Positions 14,890 through 24,879 of a DNA stretch of 64,000 nucleotides are shown piece after piece. Each line of letters starts with the position of its first letter. Position 1 is the stretch's first letter. The position numbers and the translations under genes were made by a program. Under the pieces are notes generated by a model, which saw only the letters and a program-made list of their open reading frames with translations, searched no databases and was not told the origin of the DNA. Source of the DNA: Meandrina meandrites. Taxonomy: Eukaryota; Cnidaria; Anthozoa; Scleractinia; Meandrinidae. The stretch covers positions 3,772,618 through 3,836,617 of the forward strand of contig OY855915.1 in the NCBI GenBank assembly GCA_963693305.1, written 5' to 3'.

Positions 14890-16816
14890 GTTGGGTGATA
14901 CTAATAGCCGATAGAAACCTCAAGCTTGCCATGCATCTAACTGTTAAATAGAAGGCTTTCACCGAGTGGGCATGCCAGGTTTCTGTTCATCATTCTCAAA
15001 AGGGATAAAAACAGAAACATTAATCAATAAGCTCTAGAAACTAACTCTCCCCACAGAAGGGATTGGAAATTCCAGGGAGCAGGTGGGGGGGGGGGGGGGA
15101 AGGGGGGAGGGGGGGGGGGATTAAGCCCTGCAGGCCAAACAAGGTCAGGATGAGAGTTGATGATCAGTGTTCAAACTCTCCCAATCCTTTGGCCTCAAAC
15201 TCTCATGCACTCTTATCGACTTTGAACATGCTTAGCTTTTTCAGGAGGGTCAATGAATGAGTTTTCTCTTTCTTTCTCTCACTATTGATTGACTCTCAAC
15301 GACGCTCATTCTTGTTTGGCCCGAGTTTGGTGATAGTTGATGAGAGTTAACAAAAACTCTCATACAAGTCAACTCTCATCCTTGTTTGGCCCAGGCTTTA
15401 TACAATCTAACTGCTACAGTGTAGATCAAGTTGACATACTTGGCAATGGTGTTGTGGGATTGTACTAGAAGTTGTTTATCCATTTCATTGATCAGAAGTG
15501 ACAATGTAAACCTGGCCTCCTGTTCATCAACATTCTCAGAAGAGTCATCGCGTGCTTTGCTAAGGTCGGCATGTGCCTTCAGCAGAGGTCTGTCATTACT
15601 GTTAACTGCGGCATATGCAGCACCCATAACATTTACCATAGGATCTTGATTTTCTAAAGAAATAAGACAGAGCATGACACCATCGATCAAAAGTATGCTC
15701 TTTTTCGGGAACAAATTTTAATTTATGGACTTTACAGTGTACTTCAGATAGATAATCAGAAATCTAGGAATTTATTTAATAAAGGGCCACATGTACAGTA
15801 ATTGTGGTAATAATTGTTACCTTCTAGGCAAGCCTGAGCTTCCTGGCATTTCCTTTCTCCTGCAACTTTCAAGACATTGCCAATCTGCTCAAATGTCCAG
15901 ACTTTCATGACAAAATCCTCACCGTCCTGAAGGAAAATTTAAATTATTGTGTGCTTAATTCATCACAGGATAATAAGACAAATTTGCATAACTCTAAACA
16001 AAGCAACAAAATCATTCAACCACTGACAAAATACAATTGATCACCTTATCCATAGTCAGGAGGTGTTCTCCATTTGGAGTTTTTGCCTCTGACTTAACGT
16101 CACTGTTGCTATGAAAGAAAAGAAAAAAAAGCTGAGGTAGTCATATTAAGGTATCAGTATATCCCAAAATTCATCATTTTGAAGAAAATTAAAACATGTT
16201 TCACTATTAAATTTTTTCAAATAGTATTGTGTTGTGCAATTACTGCGAACGACAAGTAAAGCAGCTCCAAAGACAGATGGTCATTTGGGGTATACTCGTA
16301 CCTTTAAAGTGCTGATGAAGATTTGCTTATTGAATTACTGGTATCATTAAGTATATGAATTTTTTTTCAAAGCTTCTCGGTAGAAGAAAGACCTGTGCAA
16401 CAATTTGTTAAAAGCTCTTTAATTTCTAAGAGTCTGCTTTTCTGTGTAATTTGTATAACAGTTTATATAACATGTCTAACATTGTATAACATGTACAATT
16501 GTATAACATTGTATAAAATGTATAACAGTTGCCACTGACAATAACTCAGTAAATCATCAATCTCAACATACGTTATCTGAAATCCCATTGATCCAAAGTT
16601 CAATTCTCCAAAGTTTTCAGGTTTAAGAGTGCTATGCCATTTAAAAGGCTCTTTAAGTATGGTTTCAGCCTCCCGAGGATGTGAACTCACAAGCGCCTCA
16701 ACCTGTTTAACGATGTCATTCAACAGTGCTTCATTTTGAGGTGTGAACTCTAACTTTCCCTTGCCATGCTCACTAACAGAAGTTCCATGAGTGTGGCTGG
16801 AAATTGTCGCTCCCAT
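467..16816 (-). CDS. ODAD2: Outer dynein arm docking complex subunit 2 (armadillo repeat-containing protein 4), complete, 27 coding exons
   Basis: Role (family knowledge): part of the complex that anchors outer dynein arms to axonemal doublets of motile cilia; human loss causes primary ciliary dyskinesia. Coding exons 5' to 3': 16572-16816, 16045-16108, 15821-15926, 15440-15653, 14500-14530, 13966-14038, 13467-13717, 13110-13246, 12711-12845, 11724-11792, 11302-11422, 9862-9924, 8868-9014, 8705-8777, 8281-8417, 7475-7696, 6366-6476, 5469-5623, 4906-4966, 4296-4477, 3997-4060, 3265-3315, 2540-2617, 1991-2101, 1599-1642, 1017-1194, 467-580. All introns are GT-AG, phases agree throughout, and the total is 3,237 nt (1,078 aa; human about 1,044). 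Residues ~1-330 are the conserved N-terminal region (FSNGCxAPPW motif), ~330-482 a Lys/Glu/Ser-rich linker ending in an acidic run, and ~504-1078 the armadillo repeats (AGGIPxLxx[18 protein letters not shown]). The start MGATISS lies 2 nt after a good acceptor (TTATCAG) and aligns with the vertebrate N-terminus. It ends NEKARYN-stop. No frameshift was seen, so the gene appears functional. Confidence 0.97.
1599..1642 (-). CDS. ODAD2: ODAD2 44-nt microexon (coding exon 25)
   Basis: The flanking exons (1991-2101 ending in phase 0; 1017-1194 starting in phase 2) do not join in frame. The missing conserved stretch before the RCC-W motif is supplied by this 44-nt exon, which encodes [14 protein letters not shown] plus two bases. 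Its acceptor is AATATTCCAG and its donor GTTGGT. The weak donor could make it prone to skipping, which would frameshift the last armadillo repeats. Long plus-strand frames across 1540-1984 are shadows. Confidence 0.9.
2179..2445. repeat. (CGAA)n tetranucleotide microsatellite
   Basis: About 265 bp of CGAA/GAAC units, nearly perfect from 2239 to 2365 and degenerate at the edges, in the ODAD2 intron between exons 2540-2617 and 1991-2101. It gives spurious open frames: Val-Arg-Ser-Phe on minus, Asn-Glu-Arg-Thr on plus. Confidence 0.97.
4640..4795. repeat. Pyrimidine/G-rich low-complexity tract
   Basis: A C/T-rich block (4640-4710) is followed by a G-rich block (4733-4793) with several runs of four or more G. 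The latter could form a G-quadruplex. It lies in an ODAD2 intron. Confidence 0.5.
5092..5332. mobile_element. Short inverted-repeat MITE with internal TTCACGG repeats
   Basis: The termini GGTGGTAAAGGG and CCCTTTACCACG are inverted. Inside are about six degenerate copies of a ~20-bp unit (TTCACGGAAAATAA). It has no coding capacity and lies in an ODAD2 intron. Confidence 0.6.
6118..6313 (-). repeat. tRNA-derived SINE
   Basis: Minus-strand pol III promoter: A box TGGCCTAATGGTA (6290-6302) and B box GGTTCAAGTCC (about 6250-6260). A body follows with GGGCAAGACACTTTAC-like sequence and a GATGGACTTTGCATCCCATCC-like stretch. The body resembles the widely conserved eumetazoan Nin-DC-type SINE domain (recalled, not checked). 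Inserted in an ODAD2 intron. Confidence 0.8.
6673..7253. mobile_element. MITE with AGAGGGGGACATTGGGG termini
   Basis: Left end AGAGGGGGACATTGGGG, right end CCCCCAATGTCCCCCTCT. Subterminal regions carry many GCGGTATT units in inverted arrangement. The target duplication is unclear and there is no transposase. It lies in an ODAD2 intron. Confidence 0.8.
8514..8576. mobile_element. Solo end of a CTCGTxCCCAGAG-type foldback element
   Basis: The sequence (CTCGTTTCCAGAGGCCGC ... ACCAGGAATCGAGACTCTGG) matches 53137-53200, and resembles the termini of the 39405-42377 element and a fragment at 42437-42483. It can fold as a hairpin. Confidence 0.5.
9153..9530. mobile_element. Degraded MITE, AATAAATGCCC family, copy 1
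   Basis: Begins CCGTTAATGATCTAATAA after TA, with many AATAAATGCC(C/T) motifs inside. Homologous to the intact copy at 12333-12673 (shared internal CAACGATGCAAACATGGTTG-like block). The right end is eroded. In an ODAD2 intron. Confidence 0.65.
9790..9809. repeat. Poly-C tract
   Basis: Twenty C in a row in an ODAD2 intron, about 50 bp from the donor of exon 9862-9924. Confidence 0.9.
10655..10730 (-). repeat. tRNA-like sequence (SINE head or tRNA pseudogene)
   Basis: On minus, an A-box-like TAGCCTAGTGGAT and a B box GGTTCAAATCC are spaced as in a tRNA. The anticodon arm does not fold cleanly, so I call it tRNA-derived rather than a functional tRNA. Confidence 0.6.
10803..10924. repeat. 21-bp minisatellite
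   Basis: About six tandem units of AGGCTAACCGGAGTGCATAGT with point changes, in the ODAD2 intron between exons 11302-11422 and 9862-9924. Confidence 0.9.
12333..12673. mobile_element. MITE, AATAAATGCCC family, intact copy
   Basis: Terminal inverted repeats CTGTAAATGATCTAATAA and TTATTAGATCATTTACGG are flanked by TA (12331-12332, 12674-12675). The TA duplication suggests a Tc1/mariner or pogo superfamily parent. No coding capacity. In an ODAD2 intron. Confidence 0.85.
14095..14215. mobile_element. Palindromic MITE
   Basis: GCGGAATATCGTCTGAT (about 14135) and its inverse ATCAGACAATATTCCGC (to about 14204) bracket a short GC-rich loop. A sister copy lies at 56400-56490. In an ODAD2 intron. Confidence 0.75.
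14615..14943. mobile_element. MITE with CAGTTAGATG termini
   Basis: Left CAGTTAGATG...TTTCTAT and right ATAGAAACC...CATCTAACTG are inverted. A further inner inverted pair is TAGTATCACCCAACT / AGTTGGGTGATACTA. No frame. In an ODAD2 intron. Confidence 0.75.
15124..15397. mobile_element. PIF/Harbinger-like MITE with TTA target duplication
   Basis: Termini AGCCCTGCAGGCCAAACAAGG and the inverse CCTTGTTTGGCCCAGGCT, each flanked by TTA (15121-15123, 15398-15400). Internal GATGAGAGTT repeats. A G-rich run (15086-15120) abuts the left end. Confidence 0.8.
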
Positions 16817-16818
16817 GG

Positions 16819-18285
16819 CTGATAAGTAAAAAGGGAGAAAAGTCAAGAGTTAATATAAGTGAGCTTAAGTACATATACATGAAGTAGTCCACACAATAAT
16901 GATAGAGTAAATATTCGAGCCTGGTGGCCCATCTGAGGCCAGAGCATTAAGTGGGGTGGTATTTCATGGCATGGTTACCCCAATACCTAATTTGTACTCC
17001 TGGGTAGACTCTGAGAGAGGCACCATGAGAGTAAAGTGTCCCTTGCCTAATAAAACACTGTGACCCTGGCCAGGACCTTAATCCAGACTGCTAGATCTGG
17101 AGTCCAGTGTGCTACTCATAATAGCCCACGGCACCTTCTCCACACCATAATAGTACTGGCACTCTCGAGATCTGGCTTCTGGGCCTCAGCCGGGCTTCTC
17201 AAAGCACAGTTAATTATAAGCTTATGTCCATGATAATAATCTAATGTAGTCTATTGTAGGTTAAATATAACAAATCACTGTAACCATCTGTACAGTGTAC
17301 ACTAGCTGTATATTTGGATAAATTAAGATGATTTTATCTTTAACATGGAATTATGAGGACCTTATCAACCTTTCCAACTATGTCACCACAAGTTGAACTT
17401 AGGATCCACATTTAATTTGTAGATTAACTGTACTATTAAATTTGATGTTGAACGTGAGAGGTACAGCACTTGGTTCTGGTTTCAGCATTTCGGTTTAGGC
17501 ATATCAAAGGGCACTAGAAAACTTTTTAGGCAACGTGCTAGTGGGAACTTGAAATCATTACTTGCCATCTTTTCAGGCTACTGAAACTAGAATACAGTTA
17601 TATTCTACCTCAGTACTACCGCACTTTTAGCTCTGTTTGTGCAAATTCGGCATGTCCACTGTCATCTTTGCTGCTAACAACGACTTGAAATAAAGTATTC
17701 CATTCACAGCATGGTTGCTGCGATAATGATTCTTGCAGGTAACAAACAACTGCACGTAAAAACCGAAACAATCTTGTCGTCAACTAGCTACATGTAAAGT
17801 TCTGCTCATATAGTGTATGTACACCAATGGAAATATTATGAAATGCGTTTCAAATAAGCCGCTAATAGAATTATCATTAGAATTATTATTATTTCCAAAC
17901 GTATGGAGTCAAAATTCACTAGTCATTGTAAGACTTAAATCAAGAAAATCAAGTAAAAAAGCTACGCTACAAGTGGTAGTTTTAATGTTAAAATTTTCAG
18001 CATTGACAACAAACAAAATACATATAAAAGCCACATTAAAGTGCCCATTTAAAATTAAGCTCAAGCGTTATTATTCTTATTGCAGAAATGGTCAAGATAT
18101 ATAAAGATTTATACTTGTACAATATACACAATATTTATATTTGATCATAATACAAATTAATTCGACAAATTAGTTGGACTAAGTTGATCTTTTGCCTGGG
18201 AAAAGTTTAAGCAAAAACGCATTTTACTGAATGATGCGAATAAAATAACTATCCTTTTCCACTATATTTAATTATTTAAGCTTAC
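16819..18285 (-). other. Presumed first intron of ODAD2 (5' UTR)
   Basis: The first coding exon opens at an acceptor (CAG, then CC-ATG), so a non-coding exon must lie upstream. The nearest good donor is AAAG/GTAAGC at 18280-18286. The interval holds a degraded SINE (about 16930-17150) and otherwise AT-rich sequence with no gene seen. Confidence 0.6.
16930..17150 (-). repeat. Degraded tRNA-SINE
   Basis: Same family as 6118-6313: shares AGAGGCACCATGAGAGTAAAGTG and the GATCTGGAGTCCAGTG head region. The A box is eroded. Confidence 0.65.
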
Positions 18286-18372
18286 CTTTAGCCTTGTATC
18301 ATAAAATATTAAATCTTTTACTCGGTTCCCTCGCTTGTTATTTTGCAAACTCGAGTTATTAGTCTTTCCCGC
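18286..18372 (-). other. ODAD2: Probable non-coding first exon of ODAD2
   Basis: On the minus strand the sequence ends ...GGCTAAAG before the donor GTAAGC. It contains a tiny upstream frame (ATG ATA CAA GGC TAA) and no long frame. The upstream edge is a guess placed just downstream of the X-box; the true transcription start cannot be read from sequence. Confidence 0.5.
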
Positions 18373-18382
18373 ACTGACTCAT

Positions 18383-18396
18383 GTTGTCATAGCAAC
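18383..18396. promoter_or_regulatory. RFX X-box motif in the ODAD2 promoter
   Basis: GTTGTCATAGCAAC is a near-perfect inverted repeat. Both strands fit the ciliary X-box consensus (GTHNYY AT RRNAAC) bound by RFX factors. It lies about 100 bp upstream of the putative first-exon donor of a ciliary gene, where such sites are expected. An inverted CCAAT box follows at 18408-18412. Confidence 0.75.
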
Positions 18397-18407
18397 CCAC
18401 ACAAACT

Positions 18408-18412
18408 CCAAT
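18408..18412 (+). promoter_or_regulatory. CCAAT box near the ODAD2 X-box
   Basis: CCAAT on the plus strand reads as an inverted ATTGG box for the minus-strand gene, 12 bp from the X-box. NF-Y and RFX sites often co-occur. Support is motif only. Confidence 0.35.
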
Positions 18413-18796
18413 GGTGGGAACCGCTGACTGTTTGATTCGCGTAAGGAAGGGTTGCGTGACGGAGGAACGAGATACATCGAAAGAAATATTTTACAACAAA
18501 CGAAAGATTGTAGGTCTTGTAGGATAGGTGAAGTTTGCCTTAATTTTATATGAGTAGAGTATTTCATGCCTACCGTTTTCCATTAGGCTTCCATTAGGAG
18601 CATATTGCGAAAAATATATCTCGGAATAATTTCGGAAGCAGTCGGCATGAATTTTTTATAAAAGAAAAAGGCTATGGGTACAAAAGATATAAATTTTAGA
18701 TCTAGCTTTTTCAAACTCAATAATAATTCATCAAGTTAAAACAAAGAAAACCATAACTGTGACGAAGGTTTGGATACCCGGTCTTAATTAGCATAG

Positions 18797-18831
18797 GGGG
18801 GGGGGGGGGGGGAGGGGGGTGGAGGGGGGGA
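18797..18831. repeat. Poly-G tract
   Basis: Long G run broken by single A and T bases; nothing else seen nearby. Confidence 0.85.
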
Positions 18832-19078
18832 TAAGTGGAATAAAAAAACGTTTGGAAGAGAGCCACGCCAGTGTTGAAAGAAGTCATAACAAAGCAACAC
18901 TTAGCCCAGTTCAGTACTGTCATTCAGTAGAAGGGATCATGAATGATCCTGTGGCTGCCGCGTTCTTTGTTATAACAACACGCGCATATCCCCGGGTTGA
19001 GGTTAAGTTTATTTGTCTGTCCTATAGCTATCTTGTTAGAGTGTTTATGAGAACTTTTTCAATGTATTTTGCACTTTT

Positions 19079-19216
19079 TCGATGTATGCGAATCGACCAA
19101 GATCGTGTCGGCGAAACGACTTCGATGTATGCGAATCGACCAAGACCTTGTATGCGAAACGACCTCGATGTATGCGAACCGACTTGTATGCGAAACGACT
19201 TGTATGCGAAACGACC
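19079..19216. repeat. Minisatellite, TGTATGCGAAACGACT units
   Basis: About seven 16-17-bp units (TGTATGCGAA[AT]CGAC...) arranged partly as ~34-bp higher-order units. Open frames on both strands here are repeat artefacts. Confidence 0.85.
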
Positions 19217-20875
19217 GGCTTCCCTCCCGTTCCCGTAGTCAAACAACGTTTGTAAGTATCTTTAGTTGTTATTTTCTGTTATGCTTTTTATCTTGTCAAT
19301 TTCAGTCGTTAATTTAGTATTTTTATCGTAAGTTGTAATTTTGTTATTTCCTTTAGCAACCGCATTTTCATCGCATTTTCGTCGCATAATCGTTTACTTC
19401 GTGTGGTTTTTACAATGTTTGCGTGTGTGAACAAGTTTTGACTTCTACAGATCCATCAAAATTTTGCAGTGCTCTCAAAATTAGGCTTCTGCTCGAAATG
19501 CTCGCAATATTTTAGTGGGTGCTCGTTTGCTTGTGCTCGCATGTTCGGTTTTTAGTGGGTGTAGTGTTTTGAAAGTGTTCGTTGTTTAGAAGGCTAGCTT
19601 TTGTCATTGCACCTGCTCGCAAAGAAAAAAGATGTGCTCGCATGCTCGCAAAGACTATTCAATACCCTAGAAGAGGGGGCTTATATCCGGTGGGTTTATA
19701 ACTGGATGTATTTTTTTTTTGTTTCGAGGTAGATGGACTAGAAAGGTGAGGGGGGGGGGGGGGGGGGGGAAGGCTTATAACCGGAATTTTACGGTATTAC
19801 GTCTAACGAAACAACTTGTGTTTTAAGGAGAGAGGGGTGGAAATTGCGAGGATAATCGATACTAAGTGGTGACTTAATTTTTGGATAAAAAAAGTAATAA
19901 TAACTTCAACTTCAAACTTCAATACGTAGGTTTACAAGTTTAAGGGAGTTGAATATTGGGAATTGGCATTTTGGGAATAATTCGCGCCAGTGTATAGCTC
20001 TTGCGCCTGTCCTTAGCACCGTATTTTCTGCATAATTATGACCCCCGTAGTTTTTGCATAACTATTTAGTTTAAATTTGGAAATACCAAGAGTCCCCTTA
20101 AGAGGCTTTGGGGAGATGGTAGCATTTGTGTTTTAGTCATGGCGTGCTGGGCCGGGAACAATATACATTTCTCAGTTGACTTGGTTATGTTTCCCATGGA
20201 ATCTCATGACAGAGTACGTACCCAGCAAACAAAACAAACGATAGATTAGAACAAACATTCGTTGTGATCAAACTCCAACGGATGAACAATGTTAACTCCC
20301 AAGGACAGGAAAGCGCACACAAAGAAATCATTGGCTAGAACAAAAAAAAAAATTCTTCTCGCACGATTCGTTTCAAACACATTCATCGAAAACATTTTGA
20401 GACGAGTCCTGCAGTGATGACCCTTTCTCATTTGATGCCGTTCTTCCCTCGTCTTAGCGTTATTTGCTCTGCAACCTCTTTTTCCACAAGATTTTCGAAG
20501 TAAATTTATCGCCTTCCTCCTTCAGTCATCTGACAGAATTATCTCTCTTCTCTGCAGTAGGTCCTTCAGTGGATGGGGCGAAAAACACAAAAAAAGCGCT
20601 ACTACTTTAGCCTCTCCCCATTTCCCAGCTCGTCCGAAAAAAAACTAACAGAGACCTCTGCGGAGGAGAGAGCAGAATTATCGAAACATGAGGCACACTG
20701 AACATCGATCTCAAAAGCTTTTGATAATGCATGCGTCCAAAAGTATGTCTTGCACCGGTAGAAGGGATTTACGTTTTTCCGTGTTCTGTGCGTGTGAGAA
20801 TAGATCGATTTAATTTTCTTCCACTTATTTCACCCATCTTCACATATTCCTTACCATTCCAATTCAGTAACATTA
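19217..20875. other. Intergenic, no gene seen
   Basis: AT-rich DNA with a 20-G run (19750-19769). No frame with recognisable protein features or plausible splice structure. Confidence 0.5.
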
Positions 20876-22015
20876 TTTTTATATTGTCGTGGTGCAAGCG
20901 TAAGTTCATTGCAAAACCCTTTCTTTCTCTAAATTAAGCGAAAGACGCTATAAATAATTTCATACCTTTCCAGAAAATAACTCAGAACGAGAAGAAAACG
21001 TAAATTTTGTGCTGTGAAATATTGAAAATAACTGCATGAGAGTTGAAAGTGGGGTTTTATTTGTGACATCGGCATACGTATGCGGTACTGCTCAATAGCT
21101 TTCATTTTAATTCAGTTTTACTGGGACCTTTTTCCACGCATCCACAGACTAAAACGTAAATGAATGTGTTTGCGAAAATGTTAAGATAAAATTTAATCGG
21201 AGAGATTTTTACCAATCGCCGCTTTTAGCTGTGTAAAATTTCACAGAGAAATCACTATGGAAATACCGCTATCAAGGGAAGCTTTGAATAACCTGTGGCA
21301 GTCTACTCCATCTAAGGCGACATTTTTTTAAAAGTTTTCTTGAGAAAGAAGATTGAGGTTGTTTTGTCAATTCCGGCCGAGTTTGCGCCGCTCCAGAGGT
21401 AGTTGTCATTGTATCAAATATATTGTCGTGGTGCAACGCAAGGTTATCGCAAAATCCTTCCTTTTTCTAAATTAAGCTAAAGACGCTAAAAATAATTTCA
21501 GACCTTTCCAGAAAATAACTAGGAAGAGAAAAGCGTAAATTTCGGTCTGTAAAATGTTGAAAAACAGTGAAAGTTGAAAGTGGGGCTTATAGACTTTGCA
21601 AACATAGACTTTATTTAAGCGTTGGAGTATTTTGCTAGGGATAGCTAATTGGGGACACTAACATAAATACAAAGTATACTTCTAAGCGTTATCTATAGCT
21701 TTAAAGCCCGTTAGAACTGCGATACTGCCCAGTAGCCTTTATTTTAATTTAGTTATACTTGAAGCTATTTTCCACACGTCCACATAATAAAACTTCCATA
21801 TTTCCTTGTTAGCAATAGTAAAATAACTATTTTAAGAAACACGAAACAATGCCTTTCAAAAGTTAAATTGATCTGATAGCGAAGAAAATATTAAGAAGAA
21901 TTTAATCAGAGTGATTTTTACCAATCGCAGCCTTTAGCTGTGTAAACTTTCACAGAGAAATCACTTAACTATGCAAATACCGCTATCAAGGGAAGCTTTC
22001 AAGGCCTGCGGCATT
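20876..22015. repeat. Tandem duplication of a ~540-bp non-coding unit
   Basis: Copy 1 is about 20876-21310 and copy 2 about 21415-22015. Both open with ATATTGTCGTGGTGCAA and end with ACCGCTATCAAGGGAAGCTTT. Divergence is visible by eye (indels and substitutions). Confidence 0.85.
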
Positions 22016-22095
22016 CCCACATTGTGACAATGTTTTCCACCAGCTGCTTTAAGCTGCCAAACTTAATTATACACGAACATATACTTTTGACATAT

Positions 22096-22220
22096 GATAT
22101 GATACGATACGATATATGATATGATATGATATGATATGATATGATATGATGTGATGTGATGTGATGTGATGTGATGTGATGTGATGTGATGTGATGTGGT
22201 GTCATGATACGATAACTTTA
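22096..22220 (-). repeat. (ATATC)n/(ACATC)n pentanucleotide array, probable retroposon tail
   Basis: The plus strand reads GATAT units shifting to GATGT units, then ATAACTTTATTTT. On minus this is AATAAAGTTATC followed by pentamers, which is how non-LTR retroposon 3' ends look. Confidence 0.8.
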
Positions 22221-22670
22221 TTTTCACACGGTATTTCCATCAGCCTTTCTAAAAACTATTATTAAATTACTACCTACCTACCAAACTACAAGTATAACAG
22301 AATGAAAATTCAAAGCAATAGACGCTGATGTTCTTGGAAGCCGTGTTTAAAAACTTACCTTATGAAAAGTGTGGCGACTGAACTTTCAACTTCACTCAAC
22401 TTAACTAGCATCTACGTTGTAGTCCCGGTAAATAAGAGTTACTGAAAATTACTCTCGAAATAACGGACTTTCCTTATATTTTGCAACCAAATTATGGTCT
22501 CGATGGTGTCCGTTTAAGACTTAGAGTGGCAGTGAATTCTAATTCAAAAGCCGTCATTCTCTTCTTTAATAGCGAGCTGTTGAGTTTGCGTAAAAGTGCA
22601 AAGTTTGTGAAACTAAAATTTCTTAAGTTTAAGTTAGTTCAAAGATTTGTGAAGGAGGATAGCTTTTACG

Positions 22671-23695
22671 AATAAGACAGATAGTTTTGAGATTTTTATT
22701 TGTATGGTCATTAACCGTGTATCTGAAACTAAACTATTATGTCTGCCTCTGTGCATACAAGTCCACGCTGGCAAGTTGTTTAAAAAGTGTTTAAAAGTTA
22801 GTATTCGCTTTAATTTAAGAATAAGACTGATAGTTTTGAGATTTTTATTTGTGCAGTCATTAACCGTGTATCTGGAACTAAACTATTTTGACTGCATCTG
22901 TGCATACAAGTCCACGCTGGCAAGTTGTTTAAAAAGTGTTTGAAAATTAGTATTGGCTTTAATTTAAGAATAAGACTGACAGTTTTGAGATTTTTATTTG
23001 TGCGGTCATTAACCGTGTATCTGAAACTAAACTATTTTGATTGCATCTGTGTTTACAAGTCCACGCTGGCAAGTTGTTTAAAAAGTGTTTGAAAATTAGG
23101 ATTCGTTTTATCAAGAATAAGACTGACAGTTTTGAGATTTTTATTTGTGTAGTCATTAACCGTGTGTCTGAAACTAAACTATTTTGACTGCATCTGTGTA
23201 TACAAGTCCACGCTGGCAAGTTGTTTAAAGAGTGTTTGAAAATTAGGATTCGTTTTATCAAGAATAAGACTGACAGTTTTGAGATTTTTATTTGTGTAGT
23301 CATTAACCGTGTGTCTGAAACTAAACTATTTTGACTGCATCTGTGTATACAAGTCCACGCTGGCAAGTTGTTTAAAAAGTGTTTGAAAATTAGTCTTCGC
23401 TTTAATTTAAGAATAAGACTGACAGTTTTGAGATTTTTATTTGCGTAGTAATTAACCGCGTGTCTGGAACTAAACTATTTTGTCTGCATCTGTGCATACA
23501 AGTCCACGCTGGCAAGTTGTTTAAAAAAGTGTTTGAAAATTAGTATTCCTTTTATATTAAGGATAAGACTGGCAGTTTCGAGATTTTATTCTGGTCATCA
23601 ACCGAGTGACTGAAACTTACTATTTTGACTGCATCTGTTTATACAAGTCCTCGTTGGCAAGTTGTTTTAATAGTGTTTCAGAATTAGTATTTGTT
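22671..23695. repeat. ~148-bp satellite, about seven copies
   Basis: Unit landmarks: AAGACTGACAGTTTTGAGAT, CATTAACCGTGT, CATACAAGTCCACGCTGGCA, TGTTTAAAAAGTGTTTGAAA. Copies start near 22671, 22819, 22967, 23114, 23261, 23410 and 23560. The central copies are most alike and the edges most diverged, as in unequal crossing-over arrays. A 135-codon minus frame across three units is an artefact of a near-multiple-of-three period. Confidence 0.95.
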
Positions 23696-24879
23696 TTATA
23701 TTTTTGCCTGAGTGGTTTTAAAAGTAAATTTAAACATCAATTAGTCAAGGCAATCACGGGTTTTAGCATAACATATCAAATGTTTCCACTTAGTAAGTTT
23801 ACATTGCAAAACTCCCACAGCGATTTTGCCTAAAATCTTCCCACGGTTTTCAAAAGGCACTTAACTGAAAGATCAACACATTTCAATCAAGGATCTTTAA
23901 AGAGAACGCCGTGATGCAAAGGTTTGTCAGTGATCCGGCGGCACAACTCGGAGAAGAGTGTCCTACGATAAGTACATATTGAGCTTCCGTATCACAGGTA
24001 AGTGCAAAAGTGGAGTTAACTCATGTATCAATTATCTTTTCTTTCGGTGGCGACGGTCCATCCGAGCTCAAACAAAATATTTAGAAGCCAAATCTTGTGT
24101 AACTCTAATATTAGTAAAAGAGGCTCCACTATACTTTTTACGCGAAGCGTGTTTGATTATTTTCTCATTCGTAATTCCTAATTTTAAAATCATTTACGTA
24201 CTCGTGAATTTTTGACTTAAACGTTAAGGACAGTGCCTGCTAATACGAGGTATTTTTGCCCGACCGATGACTATGCAGATAAATTAAATGCCACCAAAGG
24301 CTATTTAAGTCAAGTAAGAAAACTGGAGGTAGCCACGCAAATTTTCGAGATGATTAGCTTTCGAATCTGGACAGAAGTGCCGACGTGGCATTTAGAAAAA
24401 CGTTAATGTAAAGAAAATCTCCTTACAAATTCCATTTGGTTTTTCGCAAACAAAATCAACATTAATTATAACAATCTTAAAAATAACTAACAAATATTAT
24501 CTTTGAAACTGCGTAATCCACGTTTTTATTGACAAAATGATTGCATTTGAGCCATCTTTGACTCTAGCAGCTCTCACTTGCATGGCCAGAAAAACAGCTC
24601 AAGCAGTTTTTACACTAAATGACAAATTAATCATGTGTTCTATAGATTTACCATTTCCATTTCCAAGTTCTATGGGATTGCTTTTGGGGTCTTTTGCGTT
24701 TTTCCTATCCCCTCCATATCGAGTAAAAATATGTGTCTCGCGCAATGCGTGAATTCGGTCTTGTCGCGTAGCCGCTTTCATTCGGCAGCGTTAATTGAAA
24801 TAGCTGTTTACGTGTCTTCATTTGTAAAGTGACAATTTGCGAATGATGTGTGTCATTCACTAAGTCTTACGAAGCATCA
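23696..24879. other. Intergenic, no gene seen
   Basis: AT-rich. Short frames on both strands at 24537-24832 overlap each other and have no recognisable domain or splice signals. Confidence 0.45.

Noticed and set aside
19028..19246. Long frames on both strands near 19.1 kb
   Set aside because: Translation of the TGTATGCGAAACGACT minisatellite.
22959..23366. 135-codon minus frame with internal 49-residue repeats
   Set aside because: Arises from the satellite's near-multiple-of-three period; breaks in outer copies.
22671..23695. CRISPR-like regular repeats
   Set aside because: Contiguous ~148-bp units with no unique spacers, in a eukaryotic genome: a satellite array.
24537..24832. Overlapping frames on both strands
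   Set aside because: No recognised domain, splice signals or promoter; mutually antisense.
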